Below, piece by piece: positions 34,553 to 44,165 of a stretch of 64,000 bases of DNA (position 1 is its first letter; every line of letters starts with the position of its first letter). Source of the DNA: Streptomyces sp. NBC_01439 (GTDB taxonomy: Bacteria > Actinomycetota > Actinomycetes > Streptomycetales > Streptomycetaceae); the NCBI RefSeq assembly GCF_036227605.1, contig NZ_CP109487.1:62001-126000 (forward strand), written 5' to 3'. The notes beneath the pieces are model-generated. The model ran no database searches, was not told the DNA's origin, and saw only the letters and a program-made list of their open reading frames with translations. A program made the position numbers and the translations under genes.

Positions 34553-36358
34553 TCACGCCACCTCCGCTCTGGTGGTGGTGGCCAGGCGCAGGGCTGCCAC
34601 CAGTTCGCGGTAGAGAGGGTCCGTCTCCAGCAGCTCCTCATGGGTGCCGCGGGCGCGGATCCGGCCCGCTTCCATGACCACGATCAGGTCGGCATCGACC
34701 ACCGTCGAGAGGCGATGCGCGACCGTCACCACCGCGCCCGTCGCCGCCCGTCGCCGGATGCAGTCCTGCACCGCGGCCTCCGTCAGCCCGTCCAGCTGCG
34801 CGGTTGCCTCGTCCAGCAGCAGGACCTCTGGAGTGCGCAGCAGGGCGCGCGCGAGCGCGATGCGCTGGCGTTCGCCCCCCGACACGTGCGCCGACGACAA
34901 CGAACTGTCCAGACCCGCTTCGAGCGCGTCGACCTTCTCAGTCAGCCGCACGTCCCGCAGCACATGGCGCAGTTCCTCCTCGGTGGCGTCCGGCCGGGCG
35001 AGCAGCAGGTTGTCTCGGAGGGTGCCGGGCACGACCGGGGTGTCCTGTTCCACGTAGGCCAGCCGCGCCCGTACCTCGGAGTGACTGTAGTCGCGGTACG
35101 GCCTTCCGTTCAGGAGCAGTTCGCCGTCGACGGGCTCCAGGAACCGCAGGACGAGCGAGAACAAGGTGGTCTTGCCGGCGCCCGACGGCCCGACGATCGC
35201 GGTGTGACCGCGCCGGGGGACGGCCAGCCGTACGTCGGTGACGGCATGGGCGGCCTCGGGGCCGTACGCGGCGCTGACACCGCGCAGTTCGAGCACGGGC
35301 ACCTCCTGCGGGGCGCCGGAATCCGCCGCGGCGGCGGTCCTCTCGTCGTCCGGCTCCGGCGCCGTGTCGTCACCTTCCGCCGTCAAGTCGGCCGTCTGCC
35401 GGATGCGTTCGGCCGCGGCCATCCCGGCCTGGAGGGAGGTCACGTTCTGGCTGAGCGTGCTGACCGGCTCCATCAGCGTGAACGCGTACAACAGGAAGGC
35501 GATCAGGCTGGAGACCTCCAGGCTCCCCTCGCCAACCCGCCAGGCTCCGACGCCCAGGATCGCGATGATGGCCAGTTGGATGCCGGACCCGGCGACCGTC
35601 CAGGCCAGGGCCTCCTGACGGACCGCCCGGATGCCGTAGTCCGCCGCGGCCCGGGCATCGGCCACGATCCGTTCGGCGGCCCGCTCCTCGGCGCGGCTCA
35701 CCTTCACGGTGCGGATCGCGCGCAGCGTGCCCTCCAGGAGTCCGCCGAGCCGGCCTATGTGCTCCTGGGAGCGCTGCTGCGCCTGGCCGATGCCCGGCAT
35801 GAGCAGCGCGAAGAGGGTGGCGGTAACGGCCACGGCGGCGATGGTCGTGCCGAGCAGCACCAAGTCGAGCACGCCCATCAGGGCCAGGCTTCCCACGAGC
35901 ATGACGGAGCCGTTGACCAGGCCGACGAACGACTGGGCGGTGGCCTCGCGGAGCAGGACGGTGTCCGAGGTCACGCGGGTGACGAGCTCACCGGTCGGGC
36001 GCCGGGTGAGGGCGGGCACGGTGGCGTGCAGGAACCGTCGCACCATCGACTCGCGCGCCTCCAGCACGACCCGTTCGCCCACCGTGCCGAGCATGCACCA
36101 CTGCCGGTACGACACGGCGGCGCCGACGACGAGGAGGACTAACAGCGCGGCCACGGGGCCCGTGAGCGAGGCGGAGTCATTGAGGGCGTCCAGCACCCAC
36201 TTGGTGATCATGGGCGTGGCCAGGCCGAGGGCGGAGCCGGCCAGGGCTAGGACCAGCCCCACGGCCAGCGTGTGGCGGTGCGGGCGGGCGAAGGACCAGA
36301 GGACGCGCAGCCGGGGCGCGTCGAATGCGGCACGGGGCGGGGGTGTCGAGTCAGCCAT
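34553..36358 (-). CDS. ABC exporter, fused permease and ATPase
   Basis: 601 aa. Six transmembrane helices occupy about residues 20-330 (HTLAVGLVLALAGSALGLAT; PVAALLVLLVVGAAVSYR; and others). The nucleotide-binding domain has Walker A GPSGAGKTTLF, signature SSAHVSGGERQRIALARALL, Walker B VLLLDEATAQLD and the switch His in TVAHRLSTV. This is the MsbA/LmrA-type half transporter, working as a dimer for lipid, drug or peptide export. It is divergent from the TetR gene at 36429 with a palindromic operator between. Confidence 0.93.
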   Translation of the reverse strand: MADSTPPPRAAFDAPRLRVLWSFARPHRHTLAVGLVLALAGSALGLATPMITKWVLDALNDSASLTGPVAALLVLLVVGAAVSYRQWCMLGTVGERVVLEARESMVRRFLHATVPALTRRPTGELVTRVTSDTVLLREATAQSFVGLVNGSVMLVGSLALMGVLDLVLLGTTIAAVAVTATLFALLMPGIGQAQQRSQEHIGRLGGLLEGTLRAIRTVKVSRAEERAAERIVADARAAADYGIRAVRQEALAWTVAGSGIQLAIIAILGVGAWRVGEGSLEVSSLIAFLLYAFTLMEPVSTLSQNVTSLQAGMAAAERIRQTADLTAEGDDTAPEPDDERTAAAADSGAPQEVPVLELRGVSAAYGPEAAHAVTDVRLAVPRRGHTAIVGPSGAGKTTLFSLVLRFLEPVDGELLLNGRPYRDYSHSEVRARLAYVEQDTPVVPGTLRDNLLLARPDATEEELRHVLRDVRLTEKVDALEAGLDSSLSSAHVSGGERQRIALARALLRTPEVLLLDEATAQLDGLTEAAVQDCIRRRAATGAVVTVAHRLSTVVDADLIVVMEAGRIRARGTHEELLETDPLYRELVAALRLATTTRAEVA

Positions 36359-36365
36359 GCCGAAA

Positions 36366-36385
36366 ATGGAACATCAATGTTCCAT
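36366..36385. promoter_or_regulatory. Palindromic operator between the ABC exporter and TetR genes
   Basis: ATGGAACATCAATGTTCCAT is a perfect inverted repeat with 9-bp arms and a 2-bp centre. It begins 8 bp upstream of the exporter ATG (36358) and ends 43 bp before the TetR ATG (36429). Its position and symmetry suit a TetR-dimer site that represses the exporter and possibly its own gene. Confidence 0.75.
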
Positions 36386-36428
36386 TATGGTCAAGTGAGT
36401 TTCATTGTGGGCGCGCTACCGTACGCCC

Positions 36429-37013
36429 ATGGAGCATGACCACATCGCGACGGCGACCACCGAGACCACCACCCGCGCACGCACGCGACGCGCGATCCTG
36501 GACGCCGCCGTCACCGTCCTGTCGGCCCATCACGGGGCGTCGCTCGCGGACGTGGCCGAAGCCGCCGGCGTGGGCCGGACGACCGTCCACCGCTACTTCG
36601 CCGAACGCTCGGACCTCGTGGCGGCGCTCGGGGCGGACGTACGGGAACGACTGCAAGAGGCGACCGCACGCGCGCGGGTGGAGGACGACCCGGCCCCAGA
36701 GGCGCTGGAGCGGCTCTGCCTGGAGTACTTCGAGCTCGGCGACCGCCTCATGCTGCTGTTCGACGTGCCGCAGTTCCTGACCTGGGCGGGCTTCGAGGAG
36801 GAGACCAACTCCGACCGCGCCCTGGTCCGCCTCATCGAACGCGGCCAGGCCGAAGGCACGGTGGACGCCGAGGCTGACGCCGAGTGGCTGCAGAACGTGC
36901 TGTGGTCCCTGCTGTACGCGGCCTGGATGCAGGCACGCGACTACGGCACGCCCCGCCACACGGCACTCTCCTCGTGCCTCCACACCTTGCGGAAGGCCAT
37001 GGCGGCTTCTTGA
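36429..37013 (+). CDS. TetR-family repressor
   Basis: 194 aa from ATG 36429 (MEHDHIATATTETTTRARTR). The TetR helix-turn-helix is RRAILDAAVTVLSAHHGASL, DVAEAAGVGRTTVHRYFAER. The C-terminal ligand domain has DRLMLLFDVPQFLTWAGFEE and AEWLQNVLWSLLYAAWMQA. It is divergently coded from the ABC exporter and most likely senses a substrate of that pump. An ATG at 36405 is possible but lies nearer the operator. Confidence 0.9.
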   Translation: MEHDHIATATTETTTRARTRRAILDAAVTVLSAHHGASLADVAEAAGVGRTTVHRYFAERSDLVAALGADVRERLQEATARARVEDDPAPEALERLCLEYFELGDRLMLLFDVPQFLTWAGFEEETNSDRALVRLIERGQAEGTVDAEADAEWLQNVLWSLLYAAWMQARDYGTPRHTALSSCLHTLRKAMAAS

Positions 37014-37195
37014 ATCACAGGACGTAGTCGACGGGTACTGGTCAGCGGTGGATCAGCCGTCGGAGTTCGGGGAGGGTGAGAGGAAAGAGGCCGGAGGATC
37101 CGTTTCCGCTTTCCCAGCACCGAGCTTGCGGGCCCGCAGGACGGTGAGGGACCTTGTAGTCGTCGAGGCCGCGACATCCGGGCCTGGCTCGCCGA

Positions 37196-37690
37196 ATGGA
37201 ACGACCCTTCGTCTGGACGAAGACCACCCCGAGAGCCTCAACAAAGCGCGCCCGCTCCGAGGAGATCCTGGACGTCAACATCGAGGACCTGGACCTGGAC
37301 CTGGCCGGGCGCCGCTGCCCGGGGAAGGCCAAGGCCGCCCAGCCGAAGGTCCGCCGGCGTGGCGCGAGTCGCGCCGACTACGTGCTGGAGACGGTGTTCC
37401 GGGACGCGGGCACCGCCCGGCTGGTGCCCCGCCTGCTCCAGGGCCGCACCCGCGGCCCGGTATTCGTCACCCGACGCCGTCCCGGCCCGGGGAAGGCGTT
37501 CTCCGCCAGGGACGTCTGCCCGGACACGGGGCTGGCCCGCCTGTCCTACGGCCAGGCCCGCGCGCTGCTCGACCAGCACACCGCGTACGCCGGGCCGGGC
37601 ACCGGCTGGGACCTGCACGAGTACCGGCACTCCCCCCTGACCCACCTCGGCGAGCGGGGCACGCCCGAGCTGATGCTGATGGCCAAGTGG
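37196..37690 (+). pseudogene. Tyrosine recombinase C-terminal fragment
   Basis: The frame reads [20 protein letters not shown], then [40 protein letters not shown] and [33 protein letters not shown] is the HxxR box of tyrosine recombinases, but the following Tyr nucleophile region is replaced by unrelated sequence. It is of the same mobile-element type as the fragments at 27606 and 28100. 37014-37195 shows no gene. Confidence 0.7.
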
Positions 37691-37909
37691 CTCTGTCCAC
37701 GAGAAGGAGCAGCAATTCGAGATCGGTTGGGGAGGCGCACCCGGCCAAGGAGTGCCTCGCAGTGTTCACGAGAACCGGTTCTGGCACACATTCCGCGATT
37801 GGTGACAACCCGTCACGGCTACTGGGCAAACGGGAAGCGTGGTGCTTGCCGATGGCGGGTGCCATGATCGGCTGTGGCTGGCTGAAATGTGCAGAGATGG
37901 GGAGGGCTA

Positions 37910-38521
37910 GTGGAGAAGTTCACCGTCGAGCCGCTTCGGGTGGCTGACTTCGTGGAGCACGTGCGGCGCGCCCCAGAGCTGTACTTTCTGGTTGAGCGGG
38001 GCAGCCCCGAGCTTCCCACCGAGGTCGTGCGGGCGGTGGCCTGGGACGCGCTGCACCGTCGCGACGGCAGGCATGGGCAGATCAGTGTCGAGATAGGGTC
38101 TGACCTCAGCTTCACAGTGGAGAGCGATCAGCGCCCCGGTGCCGATGCGACGGAGATGCTTCTGCCGGGATTCTTCGGTTCCCTGCTCGACACGTTCGAC
38201 ACGCAGCGTTGGGCTCCCTCCGCAGCTGCCGCACTCAGCGTCCGCACGGTCATCGAGGCATGGCTGGGTGGCCACGGCCATCGCCAGGAGCTCGTCGGGA
38301 TGGACCCGATTGGCCCCCGTGAGGAATTCATAGCGCCGGAACCCTTCGGGACCCGGACCACGTTCCACCTCGATCCTTCATTCTGTGGTCCGGGCGAGGC
38401 CATCGCCTGGGCGCTGCGGCCCGAAGAGCTGCACGGGAAAATGTGCAAGGAACATCCCTCACCCACGATGTTTCCGATTCGCGATCTTCGCGCAGAGGCT
38501 GCGGAGCCGCTCCGCGAGTAG
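37910..38521 (+). CDS. Hypothetical protein, ISL3 passenger
   Basis: 203 aa from GTG 37910 (VEKFTVEPLRVADFVEHVRR) with GGGGAGG upstream. It includes LYFLVERGSPELPTEVVRAV, LLPGFFGSLLDTFDTQRWAP and AALSVRTVIEAWLGGHGHRQ. The fold appears alpha/beta; no family can be named. The last 20 residues overlap the antisense end of the transposase, so the natural C-terminus may have been slightly earlier. Confidence 0.5.
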   Translation: MEKFTVEPLRVADFVEHVRRAPELYFLVERGSPELPTEVVRAVAWDALHRRDGRHGQISVEIGSDLSFTVESDQRPGADATEMLLPGFFGSLLDTFDTQRWAPSAAAALSVRTVIEAWLGGHGHRQELVGMDPIGPREEFIAPEPFGTRTTFHLDPSFCGPGEAIAWALRPEELHGKMCKEHPSPTMFPIRDLRAEAAEPLRE

Positions 38522-39780
38522 GACTCGTTTTCGCAGGAGGCCGAAGCCAACGCGGCCAAAACATCTGGCGTTTGGGCATCTTGATCCGGTTGACGTGGCC
38601 TTCGACGACATCGGAGCTCCAGGGCAGGGCGAGGCCGGCGATGACTGCATCGTGGTCGCGGTCGATGCGTCCGGCGACGACCCGGGGTGACGGTGGCCGA
38701 GCCGTGACGGGGCCGCCAGGCGAGAGGCGCTTCTCCCGGAAATGGGCGCGAACCCTCTGGTAGCTGCCCTGATAGCCGAGCGGCACGATCTCCTCCCACA
38801 CCCTCCAGGCGCTCGTACAGCCTTGGTTCCAGCGTTCATCCAGGTAGGGCTTGAAGGCGTCGAGTTTGGACGGCCGGCCCTGCCAATGCCCCTGGAACAG
38901 GTCCTCCGGGGGGTGGCTGCGTCTGCGAGGAGCTTGACGGTGCGGGAGGTCATCCGGAGCTGGCGGCCGATCGCCCGACGGCTGAGCCCGACGGCCAGCA
39001 GTTCGTGGACGGGCGCGTGATTGGCACGGGTGCGGTCAGCGAAGCGGTGTCCCCTCAGGTTGTGCCAGAGGTGCCACCTGTCTACCACCTGCACCACCTG
39101 GGGTGCCCCGGCGGTGGCCCCTTCGGCGAAGAACGGTGCGCGGTCGCGGCGGACCACTTCGATCCCTGACCGCTTCGCGAGCCAAGCGGCCAGGCTGGAG
39201 GCTTCCCGATCGGGCAGCAGGTCCACCGGACGCCGGCTCTCGACGTCGACCAAGACGGTCCCGTAGTGGCGGCCTTCGCGGGTCGCGTACTCATCGACGC
39301 CGACGGCGCGCGGGGCGGGAACGTCCGGATCGGGCAAGGCTTCTACCAGCCGCAGCACTGTGCTGCGGCTGATGGACATACCGAAGACCCTCGCCATGCG
39401 GGCACCGGCCCGACCGGCGAGTGCGAGGCCGACCGCGGCCAGCGTCGACCGCAGGCGCTCGGTCCGCCGAACGTATCGACGGGTCAGCCGCGGGCTCTGC
39501 TCGGCGAAGGTCCGGCGCCCGCAGGAATTGACCGGGCACAGGAGCCCGCGGACGCGTAGACAGAGGGCCACCTGCCTGCCCCACTGGGCACATCAGCGGG
39601 AAACCGCAGGTAGGAGCTGCGAATCCGCCGCGACCAGATCCCGCAGCCAGGACAATCGGCCCCAGCCACCGTGCTTCGGGCCTCTACGCGTACGGCCTCG
39701 TCGTTCACGGCGACGGACAGCACCGCCAGGTCGGGTAATCGACGGGAACAGCAACTTCTCCAGCCCGCGAACCATTTCTT
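38460..39780 (-). pseudogene. ISL3-family transposase, multiply broken
   Basis: Recognisable segments in order are VRGLEKLLFPS, LAVLSVAVNDEAVRVEARST, DCPGCGIWSRRIRSSYLRFP, SCGRRTFAEQSPRLTRRYVR, AVGVDEYATREGRHYGTVLV, VVQVVDRWHLWHNL, GSYQRVRAHFREKRLSPGGP and SDVVEGHVNRIKMPKRQMFW. They lie in at least three frames. Two internal deletions are likely, after WHNLRG and after PRVVAG. The zinc-ribbon, DDE and WHLWHNL boxes identify the family. It cannot be functional. Confidence 0.85.
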
Positions 39781-39895
39781 CCACGAGCCGAACTGTCTGC
39801 CACGCTGCACCCGGTACGGGTCAGTTCCGGGCAACTCTCCCAGAGCCCGCTCGCCCGACAACCGTCACTCAGAGTGCATGCTCCACGGAATGTGA

Positions 39896-39919
39896 GCCAG
39901 AACCCCACTCGGTTCTGGC
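39896..39919. repeat. Two abutting ISL3-type ends in inverted orientation
   Basis: GCCAGAACC and GGTTCTGGC face each other across a 6-bp spacer (CCACTC). The left arm is the right end of the ISL3 element at 37777-39904. The right arm looks like the start of a second, otherwise lost element. Confidence 0.6.
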
Positions 39920-39989
39920 ACAGATCTTGAGGAGTGGTCGCGGAGGGACACGGTGTCGTTCGAATTGCGGGGCCAGGCCGACGTGATCC

Positions 39990-40437
39990 GAGCGGAACCC
40001 ACTCCGGGGCCAAGGATCGGGCATCCAGATGAGCCGTGATGTGCGTGATGGTCCGGGCGTTGTTTTTGAACAGATGCGCCTGCATGCCCGCTGCCTGGGC
40101 GGTCGCAACGGTGACTGCGACATCGTCGATGAACAGGCAGTTTTCCGGCCGCACGTCCAAACTGGCGTATGCGGCCTCGAAGGCCCGCAGGTCAGGCTTC
40201 TCGATGCCGATCTCGTGCGAGTAGATGATCTGCTCAACCAGTTCGTCGAAGTGGTACAGCGTCGTCTCCCGCTCCCGGGCGCCGACGAAGCTGTTGCTCA
40301 GGATGCCCAGCCTGCGGCTTCCGCGCAGCCCTTGTCCGGAACGTACGTCTGACGCTCCCACGGGAATACCGTTTATGAGCGCTGCTTCGTTCCGTTCCTC
40401 GGCTGTGTCGAGCAGGTGCGGCTCACCTGTCCTGCCT
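39990..40437 (-). pseudogene. HAD-like hydrolase, C-terminal fragment
   Basis: The minus strand reads RRLGILSNSFVGARERETTL (motif II Ser/Asn), then IIYSHEIGIEKPDLRAFEAA (motif III Lys) and CLFIDDVAVTVATAQAAGMQ (motif IV Asp pair), ending near AHLDA. The N-terminal nucleophile Asp motif is missing; the sequence upstream of 40330 is unrelated. The 3' side is cut near the ISL3-type end. Confidence 0.65.
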
Positions 40438-41560
40438 GCTCCGGCATGACAGTTGATGGTCTCGCCGGAACTCCAGATCAGCGTCCATCCGGCGCTGCGT
40501 GACGAGCTGCCCGAACCTTCGGGCTTCGCGTTCCTTCGGATATCCGGAAAGGATCAGGTCGTCCACGCCCATGCGCCGGAACTCCATGAGCTGCTCCGTC
40601 ACCTGCTCGGCGTCGCCGACCACGGAGACCGATGCCCGAAGCGCGCGGTGCCTGTTCCGGTCCACAGGTGGCGCCCGATTCTGGTCTCGTCCTGAGCCGG
40701 GGTCAGCTGGCCCGACGGCTGTCGCTTCCCTGGCCCGGATCTGCGCTGCCCTCGTCTCGGCGACCTGGGGGTCGATGCGCGCGGCGATGTACTCGGCAGC
40801 GCGCCACGCCTCCTCCTCCTCCTCCTCCTCCTCCTCCTCCTCCTCCTCCTCCTCCCGGACGATCACGTGCATCCGCAGAGCGATGCGGACCCGACGCCCG
40901 TGCGCCGCGCTGATGTCCCAGACGCGCTCGATGTTGCGCCGTGTGTCCTCGGGCTTCTCGGCCCACAGCACGTGTGTATGTCGGCGAACATGCCGCTCAA
41001 CCGGATCGCCTCGTCGGTCATGCCCGACAGGAAGATCTCCGGCCGCTTCTCCAGCGCGGGGTAGATGCGCAGCCCCTCGATGTCGTAGAAGTCGCCCTTG
41101 TGGGAGTAGTCCTGCGTGATGCCCGAGCCCTCCCACGTCTCGTTGAGAATGGTGAGCCACTCCTCGGCACGGGCCAGCCGCCGTTCGGCCGTCTCCGCCG
41201 CTCTGATGATCCGGTCGTCGACTCCCAGCCGCCGAGTACGACGTTCGGGGAGAGCCGGCGGCCGACCAGCTGAAGGATCGAGGCGCATTGTTTGGCGAAG
41301 TGCGCCAGGTGAACCTGGTTCAAGCGGATGGCGCCGAACATCTCGATGCGGTGGGTACGGGCCAGCAGCATCGTGAGCTGCACCCAGTTGTCGATGAAAT
41401 TGCTGTACGCCGTCGGCGCGAGCATGCCATGGAACCCGGCGGCCTCGGCCTCCTCGATCGTGCGCTGCTGGTGATGCAGCGTCGGCATGTCTCCCTCGGG
41501 GGCCACGTACCCACGTGTGAGACGTCTGGAGAGGGCAGCAGAAGGTTCTAGAGGCGAACC
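40423..41560 (-). pseudogene. Luciferase-like flavin-dependent monooxygenase with frameshifts and a poly-Glu tract
   Basis: In three frames the strand reads EEAEAAGFHGMLAPTAYSNF, LLARTHRIEMFGAIRLNQVH; then RLARAEEWLTILNETWEGSG, YDIEGLRIYPALEKRPEIFL; then HVLWAEKPEDTRRNIERVWD and VGDAEQVTEQLMEFRRMGVD. This is the LLM class oxidoreductase fold (SsuD-like, FMNH2-dependent). At least two frameshifts break it, near 41010 and 41250. A 15-residue Glu run sits where relatives have a short acidic loop. Confidence 0.75.
40809..40856. repeat. (CCT)n / (GAG)n trinucleotide repeat
   Basis: About 15 CCT units, coding for a run of Glu on the minus strand inside the flavin monooxygenase remnant. The repeat keeps frame, so the expansion itself did not break the gene. 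Confidence 0.9.
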
Positions 41561-42391
41561 GGTTCTGTCGGACGGAATTGGCTGGTCATGGAAACCCATC
41601 GGACAGGGCGAGCCGTATCGAGATCACTGGTGAAGCGCGGATCGTCGGCAAAACGGCTGCGAGCTCGTGTGCAGTGGAGCCCAGCGACGGCGGCGGCTTC
41701 GGAAGGGGGGCGCTTGCCGCTCGCGGCAGGGCCGACGTCGAGCCACATCACACCGGCCCCTCGGTCCACCGCGATTTCATGGTCCGGCGCGCGGAACCAC
41801 GCCGGCGCGGTCATCGCCGCGGCCATGACGCCGACGGTGAATTCCACCCGACGCCCGATGTCCCGACCGGACAGTCCGTCGCACGCCTCCAAGTGGTCCA
41901 GCTCCAGCGGCATGAACACACACTCCGCCAGGGCCGTCTGCCCCGGGCCAGGGGCGACACCGAGGATCCCGCTGCTGAACGCGTGGCTGCTGAGGCAGGC
42001 CACAAGCTGAGCGTGCTGAGCCTGGACGATCTCCGCGGTCGTCTTGGTCCCGGGGTGGTCGAACTCATAGGGGCCGGGATCCAGGGCGTGTGCGAGTTCA
42101 TGACAGATGATCGCGGCACTATGGTCGGCGGCCGATGCCACCGAGAGGTCGACACGGACCTGGGCCAGGCGCCGCGAGAACATTCCCGTGGACACTCCTT
42201 GCGGACTGCGGATCTCGCCCTCGCTCATGACGTACCCGAGAGCCTGGGCAATCCGCTCGGCCGCTCCGTCAACGGTCGGCGGGGGTGTTCTCGGAGACCC
42301 TGCGGAGAAACAGGCCGTCCGTGACGTTCCCCCACCCGTCGGCGACCTTCTCCACCTCCGAGACGATGTCGAGTCGGCTGACGTCGTTCAC
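41548..42391 (-). pseudogene. Zinc-metallopeptidase-like protein with one frameshift
   Basis: Starts at GTG 42391 (VNDVSRLDIVSEVEKVADGW), overlapping the methyltransferase stop as GTGA. A shift occurs at a C run near 42285, and the protein continues VDGAAERIAQALGYVMSEGE. The zinc motif is SAAIICHELAHALDPG (HExxH), followed by KTTAEIVQAQHAQLVACLSS. The rest is Ala-rich. Probably a cytoplasmic metallopeptidase of unknown substrate, third gene of a minus-strand operon. Confidence 0.6.
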
Positions 42392-42930
42392 GGCCGCCTC
42401 GTGGCAATGATCGTCGACAGATCACTGGCCAGCCGGACTTCGCTGCTCAGCAGAGCCGTGTGCTGGAGCCAACCGAGGCGAGCGGAGTCGGGTTCGCCGC
42501 CCATCAACGGTGGCCACTGGGTCATGAGGGTGAAGTCGTCGATGACGATCGTGCCCGCCGGCCGCAGCAGACGCTCGGGGTCGGCGGGCGGTGTCTTCTT
42601 CCCGTTGCCGCCGCCGTCGGTCACGAGAAGGCCGAAGGGACCGTGTGCGTAGATGGCGGTCCAGTCGCCGCAGATGATCTCCACGTCGGGAATGCCGGCG
42701 AAGAGCTTGCGCACCTCCTCGACCCGTCGTTCGTCACGTTCGACGCTGACGACCCGGACGCCGGGACGGCGGGCCGAGATCATCCAGGCCAGACCGACGC
42801 CGCAGCCGGTTCCGGTCTCCCCGATGCTCTCGAACGCACCGGCAGCCAGCGCGTGCAGCAGACGGCCCTGCTCCGGACGGCACGAGGAAGGAAATCCCAG
42901 GCTCTTGGCGGGTCCGACCGCCTCCACCAC
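42388..42930 (-). CDS. Class I SAM-dependent O-methyltransferase-like protein
   Basis: 180 aa from GTG 42930 (VEAVGPAKSLGFPSSCRPEQ). The SAM-binding site is ESIGETGTGCGVGLAWMISA with the acidic residue in VVSVERDERRVEEVRKL, then ICGDWTAIYAHGPFGLLVTD. It resembles short O-methyltransferases. Upstream codons are open (YAGLVGLPDLV), so the start may be slightly earlier. It sits between the hydrolase-like and metallopeptidase genes. Confidence 0.75.
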   Translation of the reverse strand: MVEAVGPAKSLGFPSSCRPEQGRLLHALAAGAFESIGETGTGCGVGLAWMISARRPGVRVVSVERDERRVEEVRKLFAGIPDVEIICGDWTAIYAHGPFGLLVTDGGGNGKKTPPADPERLLRPAGTIVIDDFTLMTQWPPLMGGEPDSARLGWLQHTALLSSEVRLASDLSTIIATRRP

Positions 42931-42964
42931 GAGATCCGGTAAGCCGACCAGGCCCGCATAGGCG

Positions 42965-43665
42965 TCAGCCTTCCCAGTTGGTCACCTCGGCCAGCTCGTC
43001 GAAAAGCCCTGACAGCACGTGCCCGATTCCTGTCCTGGTGATCTCCAGCCGTGCCAGGGGGCCACGTCCGAGAAAGTGACGGCCGAGGTCGCCCGCGGTG
43101 GGCGGTGCGCGGAGTGGAGCTCAAGGTCCCATCGCACCTGGGTGAGTTGATCTGCGGCCCAGTTCAGCAGGGGCTCACACCGCCGTCAAGCTCCTGATCG
43201 ATGTCCTGAAGTCCGATGACCGAGGACAGGACATCGGCATCCGGTGCCTCCTCGTCCCCCAGCATCGCAGCGGCTCGTCGGCATTCTTCGGGAAGCGGTG
43301 GCGAGAATCCGATCCTGACTCCTGATGCGCGCACGGCGGGCAGCAAGGCGGCAGCGGCACCGCGGGCGAAGAGATGCAGCGGCTTTCGGCCAGCCAGGAT
43401 CGCGGCTTGCGCGTGGACCGCCTCGGCGTGGCGTAACCATGCGTCGGGGCGCGGGACAACCATGCTGTCGCCTCCCCCGGCAGGTCCGCCACGACGCTGG
43501 CGACCCCGTGCTCGGCCCAGGGAGCCGCCCATTGGGCGAAGGATCCGATCGGCCACCGCGGGGTTCCGTGGGCGCCGGAAGGAACATGACGACATGACGG
43601 ACCGAATTCGGCCGCGTCACCAGGATCGGGTCGCCGCTGGCGACCGGAATCAGATATCGCTCCAC
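42965..43665 (-). pseudogene. Alpha/beta-hydrolase-like protein with frameshifts
   Basis: From ATG 43665 the segments are MERYLIPVASGDPILVTRPN, then in other frames SFAQWAAPWAEHGVASVVAD and DLPGGGDS, then WLRHAEAVHAQAAILAGRKP, LHLFARGAAAALLPAVRASG and LGRHFLGRGPLARLEITRTG, ending ELAEVTNWEG. Three shifts are required. The order (strand, DLPGGGDS, helix, LFARGAAA nucleophile elbow without a clear Ser) resembles a degenerate alpha/beta hydrolase of about 230 aa. Confidence 0.5.
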
Positions 43666-43697
43666 TGGGCCACCTTCGCGATGATGGGGATGGGAAA

Positions 43698-44165
43698 ATG
43701 AGCGGCCCGACGTGCCTTCTTCTGGACGGCGAACTCAGCTTCGTGGGCGCTCTGTTGGAGCAGTCACCGCGAACCGTGGCGACCATTGTGGCCGACTTCA
43801 CCTACGACCGGCATGGGAAGTACCGCCGCGGAGCGGTGTTCGCCAGGTCGCTGCGGGACGCTGGAATCGCCGCGTGCCGGTTCGACACGGAGAGCGGCTG
43901 ACTGGCCGGCCGCAGCGCCGACTGCCGACCGACCCCTGGGACTCCATGGCCTCGCAGGTGGACCGCGCACGTGCCGCGGTGGCCCGGGAGCACCCGCAGG
44001 GCTTGCGGCACCTGCTGGTCGGGGTGGGGATCGGTGGTGTGGCGACGGTCCTCTCGGCGACTCGTGTGGCGCCGGACGCCGTGGTGCTCGTGGGCGCGGA
44101 CCTCGTGCAGGGTGTGAGGTTCGTCGTCAACGGAATCGCGGGTGTCCGGCGCGGCGAGCAGGTGC
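43698..44165 (+). pseudogene. Alpha/beta hydrolase-like protein, truncated
   Basis: ATG 43698 reads MSGPTCLLLDGELSFVGALL, VATIVADFTYDRHGKYRRGA and AGIAACRFDTESG. After a frameshift it continues LPTDPWDSMASQVDRARAAV, GLRHLLVGVGIGGVATVLSA and DAVVLVGADLVQGVRFVVNG. GVGIGGV occupies the nucleophile elbow. The 3' end joins a STAS-domain remnant near 44165. It is divergent from the hydrolase-like gene at 43665, with about 30 bp between the starts. Confidence 0.55.

Larger units (their letters stand above)
37777..39904 (-). mobile_element. ISL3-family element (decayed) with a passenger gene
   Basis: GGTTCTGGCACACATTCCGC at 37777 and the reverse complement of the right end, GGTTCTGGCTCACATTCCGT, form imperfect terminal inverted repeats. 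Inside are a broken ISL3 transposase and a co-travelling hypothetical gene. No 8-bp flank duplication is visible. Confidence 0.55.

Noticed and set aside
34040..36142. A 700-codon plus-strand frame
   Set aside because: It is antisense to the clear ABC exporter; Gly/Arg/Gln-rich with no domain.
40809..40856. CRISPR-like array
   Set aside because: It is a pure trinucleotide tract without spacers; no cas-like gene is present anywhere in the window.
42225..42425. Separate 66-codon minus-strand gene
   Set aside because: It is a shadow frame over the N-terminus of the metallopeptidase-like gene.
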